A DNA stretch of 11,035 nt from Dehalococcoidales bacterium (lineage in GTDB: Bacteria; Chloroflexota; Dehalococcoidia; Dehalococcoidales; Fen-1064): the NCBI GenBank assembly GCA_030667735.1, contig DAOUVG010000023.1, forward strand, positions 1 to 11,035. Direction: 5' to 3'. The number at the start of each line of letters is the position of its first letter. Position 1 is the stretch's first letter. The notes below the pieces were generated by a model. That model had not been told where the DNA came from. It did not search any database and saw only the letters and a program-made list of their open reading frames with translations. The position numbers and the translations under genes are program-made. Below are positions 7,208 to 11,035 of this stretch, piece after piece.

Positions 7208-7609
7208 TTATAACTGTATTGTGAGGAGCAGAGAAAGATTCCAGAATACTATTCCTGCGTACGCCGCCACCAGACAGGATGTGCCTATTTTTGCCATCCT
7301 CGGGCGATGCCGGTAGATATCCCATAGAATGAATGCGCAGAGCAATGCCCCAACCAACTTCAAGACCAGGAAATCTCCACCACCTACCAGAGGCACCAGG
7401 AGAGGGTTTCCCTCTCGAACCGTTCCGCTATTAATGAGAATATTTGTCAACCCTCCGTCAGCGACCACCAGGAATACCAGCACTGCCAGTGGGTATATCA
7501 TGTTACGAATACCGGTAAAGTAGTGCCTGATAACCTTCATCCTCATTCCCTGCCAGTGTGGCCAAACTTGACACCAGCCACCTCTATATTCAGCATAGCA
7601 CGCCTTCAT
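7208..7609 (-). CDS. Small three-helix membrane protein, DUF5658-like
   Basis: 133 residues if read from the ATG at 7609. Three hydrophobic segments are seen at about 38-59, 80-99 and 107-130. The first contains D51 and T55, and the loop after it has EGNPLL (66-71), followed by K84 in the second helix. This D...T, E-x-NP, K pattern is that of DUF5658 proteins as I know them; their function is unknown. The start is uncertain. The first 21 residues are not hydrophobic and look unlike the family. ATGs at 7546 and 7540 would start the protein closer to helix one, but none of the three has a proper ribosome site. If the -10 box at 7618-7623 is used, transcription would begin near 7611 and the 7609 ATG would be almost leaderless. 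A palindrome and a hexamer array sit just upstream. It is divergent from the CoA-transferase gene. Confidence 0.65.
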   Translation of the reverse strand: MKACYAEYRGGWCQVWPHWQGMRMKVIRHYFTGIRNMIYPLAVLVFLVVADGGLTNILINSGTVREGNPLLVPLVGGGDFLVLKLVGALLCAFILWDIYRHRPRMAKIGTSCLVAAYAGIVFWNLSLLLTIQL

Positions 7610-7616
7610 GAAGGCG
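7601..7616. promoter_or_regulatory. Perfect 16-bp palindrome, candidate operator
   Basis: CGCCTTCATGAAGGCG is identical to its own reverse complement. It contains the ATG of the longest reading of the small membrane-protein gene and covers the expected transcription start (near 7611) for the -10-like TAATAT at 7623-7618. That is a typical place for a repressor site. If transcribed in full it could also form an RNA hairpin at the 5' end. Confidence 0.4.
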
Positions 7617-7627
7617 AATATTAAGTT

Positions 7628-7666
7628 TATAAATATTACGTAAAGTATTCATAAAGGTTTTGTAAA
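7628..7666 (-). promoter_or_regulatory. Four TTTAYN hexamers at exact 11-bp period (PhoP/PhoB-type response-regulator site)
   Basis: Read on the minus strand, TTTACA (7666-7661), TTTATG (7655-7650), TTTACG (7644-7639) and TTTATA (7633-7628) follow one another with exactly 5 bp between them. Winged-helix response regulators of the OmpR/PhoB family bind such 11-bp direct repeats, and Bacillus PhoP boxes are TT(A/T/C)ACA-like repeats about 5 bp apart. The array lies within an island of about 80% A+T (7616-7672) in an otherwise G+C-rich window. A -10-like TAATAT (7623-7618) follows it on the minus strand, so the array would sit at roughly -20 to -55. It therefore most likely controls the small membrane-protein gene. 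The repeats are seen directly; the regulator's identity is inference. Confidence 0.5.
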
Positions 7667-7915
7667 GATTTACCTTCGGCAAATCGCAGTAGCCATACTG
7701 AGCCCACGACCTTACCTTAATTTCCTGTATACTCCTCAGGGGATGTCGTCGGTTGCCGGTATCTCCTTCCGTAAGACGGGGGCCGGTCAGGATGCATTCC
7801 GTCCCGGGTCCAATGACACAGCCAAAGGCATTCATGGCAACAGAGGCACCTCACGCTGTTTGTATCACCCTTCTGTTTGAACGAGAGAACCGGAGCAACA
7901 GGGCATCGAGGCGAA
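7667..7915. other. Divergent intergenic region between the small membrane protein and the CoA-transferase
   Basis: No gene is supported here. The short open frames on both strands lack ribosome sites and recognisable sequence. A plus-strand TTGAAC (7877-7882) has no -10 at a usable distance. The regulatory elements on either side are listed separately. Confidence 0.5.
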
Positions 7916-7943
7916 GTGTATATGTTATAGTACACGTATACAC
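7916..7943 (+). promoter_or_regulatory. Inverted repeat over a -10-like box upstream of the CoA-transferase
   Basis: GTGTATA (7916-7922) and TATACAC (7937-7943) form a perfect 7-bp inverted repeat with a 14-bp centre. Inside the centre lies TATAGT (7926-7931), a good -10 hexamer, but no -35-like hexamer is found 16-18 bp upstream. This fits a regulated promoter whose operator covers the polymerase site. The leader to the TTG start would be about 70 nt. Confidence 0.4.
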
Positions 7944-7990
7944 AGAAAACAGGGGGAAAGCCATCCCCGCATGCAATCAATCCAGCGAAA

Positions 7991-7995
7991 GGAGG
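7991..7995 (+). promoter_or_regulatory. Ribosome binding site deciding a TTG start
   Basis: GGAGG, part of AAAGGAGGT, lies 11 nt upstream of an in-frame TTG at 8007. The ATG at 7971 is upstream of this site and would bury it inside the gene. The spacing is close to that seen for the flavoprotein gene (12 nt). Confidence 0.65.
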
Positions 7996-8006
7996 TCCCG
8001 ACTGCA

Positions 8007-9281
8007 TTGATAAATCAGCCGGGCGCACTCGAAGGTCTCAGGGTCCTCGACTTCACCTGGGTCTATGCCGGCCCCTTCGCGACCAGGCAGCTTGTTGACC
8101 TCGGGGCCGAAGTGATAAAGATCGAGCTACCCGAGGTTGGGGCACTGGAAAGACGCTACTCTCTGGTAATTGAGCGCCAGGGCGTGAAACAGAGCAGCTA
8201 CTCCCTATTCCTTAACCGGGGCAAAAAGAGCCTATCCATCGATATAAAACACAAGGATGGTGCCGACATCGTCAGGGAACTGGTCAGGAAGTCGGACGTA
8301 ATGTTATCAAACATGACTCCGGGCGCAATGGATAGGCTGGGATTTGGCTACGAGGACGCGAAGGAAATCAATCCGGGTATTATCTACTGCACGATTTCGT
8401 GCTTCGGGCAATCCGGGCAATACGCCAACGAACCCGGCTTTGACCTGATTGCCCAAGCAGCAAGCGGGTGGTGCGGCCAGACCGACCCTCCTACCCAGGC
8501 ACCGGTAGCCATCGGCGACTCCAATGCTGCCCTGCATGCGACCACGGCTATTCTGGCGGCTCTCTACTACCGACAGAAGACCGGTATCGGGCAGAACATC
8601 GACCTTTCCATGACGGACTGCCTGTTTCACTGCCACGAGGCAAATCCGCCTGCCTACCTCTTCAGCGAACGCACGGTATCACCGGTGCCGATTGGACAGA
8701 AACACCCCAGCTATGCGCCCTACGGGATACTCAAAGGACAGGACGGGCTCATTGCCGTTGCTGCCCTCAGTGACGGCCTCTGGGAGAAGCTTGTCACCGC
8801 AATGGGCGAGGACTACCTATGGCTGCTCACCGACTCCCGGACCGATAAACTCAGCACCAGGCTGACCTACGAGAACGCCCCCTTTATCCACAGTATCCTT
8901 GAAGAGTGGCTGATGAAGTTCGGCCCGGTGCAGGAAGCTGAAGACCTGCTGAGAAGTGCGGGTATACCGGCAATGCGAATCAAGGGTTTCCCCGAGGTAT
9001 CCAGGGCTGCCTACATCACGGAAAGAGAAATGGTAGTCAAGATGAAGCAACCGTTTGTCGGTGAGATGGAGGTGTACGGAAGTCCATTCAAGATGTCGCA
9101 AACGCCCGGTGAAGTGCGCGGACATACCCCGCTCCTCGGAGAGCACAGCCGGAACATCCTTTCCGGGATTCTGGGCTACAGTGATGAGCGGATTGACCGA
9201 CTCTTCGAGGAAGGTATAATCTACAGGGAAGAGGCCGTAGACCGGCTGGACGGAGAACTCAAGAGACTGCATGGGGAGTAG
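8007..9281 (+). CDS. CaiB/BaiF family III CoA-transferase
   Basis: 424 residues from the TTG at 8007, matching the usual 400-430 of the family. Family III enzymes move CoA between carboxylic acids, forming an aspartyl-CoA intermediate in the cytoplasm. Visible features: N-terminal GALEGLRVLDFTWVYAGPFA (residues 6-25) and GAEVIKIE; RGKKSLSIDIK; GAMDRLGFGY; and IGDSN, whose D171 aligns by eye with catalytic Asp169 of formyl-CoA transferase. The C-terminal APLLGEH-like motif reads TPLLGEHS. An ATG at 7971 would add 12 residues, but GGAGG at 7991-7995 and the family's N-terminus favour the TTG. The hydratase gene follows 32 bp downstream, so the pair probably acts on one substrate: activation by CoA transfer, then hydration. 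CaiB with CaiD in carnitine metabolism is the known parallel, but substrate specificity (carnitine, oxalate, succinate, aromatic acids) cannot be told here. Confidence 0.92.
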   Translation: MINQPGALEGLRVLDFTWVYAGPFATRQLVDLGAEVIKIELPEVGALERRYSLVIERQGVKQSSYSLFLNRGKKSLSIDIKHKDGADIVRELVRKSDVMLSNMTPGAMDRLGFGYEDAKEINPGIIYCTISCFGQSGQYANEPGFDLIAQAASGWCGQTDPPTQAPVAIGDSNAALHATTAILAALYYRQKTGIGQNIDLSMTDCLFHCHEANPPAYLFSERTVSPVPIGQKHPSYAPYGILKGQDGLIAVAALSDGLWEKLVTAMGEDYLWLLTDSRTDKLSTRLTYENAPFIHSILEEWLMKFGPVQEAEDLLRSAGIPAMRIKGFPEVSRAAYITEREMVVKMKQPFVGEMEVYGSPFKMSQTPGEVRGHTPLLGEHSRNILSGILGYSDERIDRLFEEGIIYREEAVDRLDGELKRLHGE

Positions 9282-9313
9282 CACCACCTCTAACAGCGAA
9301 AGGAGAGAACAGA

Positions 9314-10078
9314 ATGCCAGAATACGTATTCTACGAGAAGAAGGGACACATCGCCTATATCACCCTGAACAGACCGGAGCGCCTGAACGCCCTGGGCACG
9401 GAACTGGGGCTGCAGCTACGAGATGCGGATACGGGGTTCGCCGAAGACGAAGACGCCTGGGTGGCCATCTACACCGGTGCCGGTGAAAGGGCTTTCTCCG
9501 CAGGAAGGGACCTGAAGGAAGTCGCCGAGCAGGACTCCCGGGGTGGAAGCAGTCTGCCATTTGCCCGCAGACCCGCTATCGAACACAATAAACCCACCAT
9601 CGCGGCCATAAACGGTCTGGCATACGGTGGAGGAATGGAACGTGTTCTCGCCTGCGATATCCGCATCTGCTCCGCAAACGCCACATTTTGTCTTGCCGAG
9701 GTCAAGGTAGGCCTGTGCCCGCCAACCGCCATGTTCACCCTGCCCCGCCTCATCGGCCTGTCCAACGCCATGTGGATGCTGCTCAGCGGGGAACCAATCG
9801 ATGCCCAGGAAGCCCTCCGTATCGGTCTGGTAACCAAGGTTGTCCCCCTGCCCGACCTGATGACCACAGCCACACAGATGGCAGACGCCATCTGCCAGAA
9901 CTCGCCGCTGGCAGTACGTACTACCAGACAACTCACGACACTGGGTCTGGAGGTACCGATGGACTACGCCCGCCGTCTTGGCCAGGGACTAATCAGTTCG
10001 GTGTGGGAGTCGGAGGACGCAGTAGAGGGAGCCAAGGCATTTGTGGAAAAGAGAAAGCCTGTCTGGAAAATGCGCTAG
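9314..10078 (+). CDS. Enoyl-CoA hydratase/isomerase family protein
   Basis: 254 residues, standard crotonase length. Crotonase-fold enzymes bind acyl-CoA and stabilise a thioester enolate; the hydratases add water to trans-2-enoyl-CoA. Seen here: TLNRPERLNAL (17-27); FSAGRDL (61-67), the first oxyanion-hole strand; AINGLAYGGGME (98-109), the second, with E109 at the position of catalytic Glu144 of the rat enzyme; and LAEVKVGL (127-134), with E129 at that of Glu164. Both glutamates present favours true hydratase activity. The following loop, normally GxGGTQRL, is instead PPTAMFTLPRL, which is unusual and could change substrate fit. AGGAG at 9301-9305 is 8 nt before the ATG. It is probably translated from the same transcript as the CoA-transferase. 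The C-terminal EGAKAFVEKRKPVW is normal for the family. The stop lies 22 bp from the end of the convergent flavoprotein gene. Confidence 0.92.
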   Translation: MPEYVFYEKKGHIAYITLNRPERLNALGTELGLQLRDADTGFAEDEDAWVAIYTGAGERAFSAGRDLKEVAEQDSRGGSSLPFARRPAIEHNKPTIAAINGLAYGGGMERVLACDIRICSANATFCLAEVKVGLCPPTAMFTLPRLIGLSNAMWMLLSGEPIDAQEALRIGLVTKVVPLPDLMTTATQMADAICQNSPLAVRTTRQLTTLGLEVPMDYARRLGQGLISSVWESEDAVEGAKAFVEKRKPVWKMR

Positions 10079-10100
10079 CCCTGTCAGACAAACGTCATCT

Positions 10101-11035
10101 CTACGGCGATAGTCTGAGGAGTTGCACCGGTTCGGTGCTGAGCACCAAACCGCCGTCTTCCTTGCGGAGTATCACGTTACACAGCCAGTTATCGTCCTGC
10201 TCCGGGTAGTCCTGCCGGTAATGCGCCCCGCGACTCTCGGTCCGACACAGCGCCGAGCGGCATACCATCTCGGAGACAGTCAGCATGTTCTCCAGTTTCA
10301 GGGCACGCTGCAACTCTCGACCGTCTTCCACGGAAACTCTGCACCACTGTTCCCGGAGTGTGACCACTTCGCACATGGCCTGGGCAAGGCCATGTGCATC
10401 CCGGATAAGCCCCGCCCCACGCCACATTACCTCTTTGAGGGCACGGCGTAATGACTCCAGACTTTCACCTTTCTGCCGGTGGGTAATTTCCTGAAGCCTC
10501 TGCATCTCCCCGGCAACCATTTCCTGCGGAGCTTTACCTTTCAGGCCCATCTTGCTACTCTCAGCAGCCTGGCGGCCAGCAATTGCACCGAATACCCAGA
10601 CCTCAGTGAGCGCGTTCCCGGAGAGGCGGTTGGCACCATGAACGCCGACACAGACCTCACCGGCGGCGTAGAGACCAGGCATGGAAGTCCCGGCCTTTTC
10701 ATCTATCCTTACTCCTCCCATGTGGAAGTGGACAGTCGGCGCGACAGGAAAGCGCCGTTCGCCGCGTGAGACTCCCCTGGGCAGAACGGAACGGAGCACT
10801 TCCATCCTGTCTGAGGGTATATCAGTCAGGTCCAGAACTACGGTCTGGCTTAATCCCTGTTCCTGCTGCAACTCAATAGCTATCGCACGACTAACACGGT
10901 CTCTGGTCAATAACCGTGGGACAGTAAGGGCATGTTTTACCAGGATATCTTCACCCCGGTTGTTCAGCAGCCTGCCGCCATCGGACAGGAGACACTCGTA
11001 GGACGCTGCCGGAGTCCCCGAACCCAGGCTCGTAG
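10101..11035 (-). CDS. Fumarate reductase/succinate dehydrogenase-type flavoprotein, C-terminal part (5' end outside window)
   Basis: The frame is open through the right edge; about 310 residues are visible and the N-terminal FAD-binding part is missing. In this family the flavoprotein interconverts a C=C and a C-C bond next to carboxylates. In visible numbering: SDGGRLLNNRGEDIL (17-31) matches the stretch before the capping domain; LTRDRVSRAI (42-51) carries the Arg expected to act in proton transfer; HFHMGG (102-107), GLYAAGE (120-126) and HGANRLSGNAL (132-142) form the substrate and FAD contacts. The helical C-terminal domain contains ENMLTVSE and RTESRGAHYR. It could be FrdA/SdhA, an adenylylsulfate-reductase-like or an aspartate-oxidase-like protein; HGANR and the RTESRGAHYR domain favour FrdA/SdhA-like. 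A TTG at 10910 is not the start, since homologous sequence continues upstream. The partner iron-sulfur subunit, if any, lies outside the window. Confidence 0.85.
   Translation of the reverse strand, partial: TSLGSGTPAASYECLLSDGGRLLNNRGEDILVKHALTVPRLLTRDRVSRAIAIELQQEQGLSQTVVLDLTDIPSDRMEVLRSVLPRGVSRGERRFPVAPTVHFHMGGVRIDEKAGTSMPGLYAAGEVCVGVHGANRLSGNALTEVWVFGAIAGRQAAESSKMGLKGKAPQEMVAGEMQRLQEITHRQKGESLESLRRALKEVMWRGAGLIRDAHGLAQAMCEVVTLREQWCRVSVEDGRELQRALKLENMLTVSEMVCRSALCRTESRGAHYRQDYPEQDDNWLCNVILRKEDGGLVLSTEPVQLLRLSP

Noticed and set aside
7568..7573. Consensus TTGACA on the plus strand
   Set aside because: No -10 at 16-18 bp (TATATT follows after only 11 bp), and it lies inside or at the edge of the oppositely oriented membrane-protein gene.
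7753..8010. 85-codon plus-strand open frame before the CoA-transferase
   Set aside because: No ribosome site, no recognisable sequence, and it covers the operator-like inverted repeat and the ribosome site of the next gene.

Overview
The window looks like bacterial chromosome of moderately high G+C content, with GTG or TTG starts in places, clear GGAGG ribosome binding sites and sigma70-type promoters. The gene mix (a long Lhr-type helicase, a PA-domain M28-like protein, a family III CoA-transferase beside an enoyl-CoA hydratase, a 2-enoate-reductase-like flavoprotein and a fumarate-reductase-like flavoprotein) resembles what I recall from Chloroflexota of the class Dehalococcoidia and similar sediment anaerobes. 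That assignment is an inference from gene flavour only. No mobile element, CRISPR array, tRNA or rRNA was seen.

Layout. Positions 1-1881 (+) are the C-terminal part of an Lhr-like helicase that begins before the window. It is followed 56 bp later by an M28-like protein with a PA domain (1938-3167, +). Converging on these is purA (3247-4524, -), which has its own good promoter at 4610-4638. Upstream of purA on the same strand is a large FMN/4Fe-4S/FAD oxidoreductase (4755-6731, -). Two stem-loops lie between its stop and the purA promoter. Its own promoter, 6794-6822, has the same -35 hexamer as purA, and an 11-bp direct repeat spaced by 22 bp abuts it. About 480 bp with no convincing gene follows. 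Next is a small three-helix membrane protein of DUF5658 type (7208-7609, -). Divergent from it are a CaiB/BaiF CoA-transferase (8007-9281, +) and an enoyl-CoA hydratase (9314-10078, +), probably one transcript. These converge on a fumarate reductase/succinate dehydrogenase-type flavoprotein (10101-11035, -) that runs off the right edge.

How the genes may work together. The CoA-transferase and hydratase form a plausible unit that activates an organic acid as its CoA thioester and hydrates a double bond, as CaiB and CaiD do for carnitine. The two flavoproteins act on double bonds or enoates and may serve the same kind of anaerobic organic-acid metabolism. They are on separate transcripts, and the substrate cannot be read from the sequence. 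Lhr and PurA are housekeeping.

The most notable non-coding signal is at 7628-7666. Read on the minus strand it is four TTTAYN hexamers at an exact 11-bp period, the layout of an OmpR/PhoB/PhoP-family response regulator site. It lies just upstream of a candidate -10 box and a perfect 16-bp palindrome in front of the small membrane-protein gene. The most notable coding oddity is the M28-like protein, in which most of the expected metal-binding and catalytic residues are replaced.
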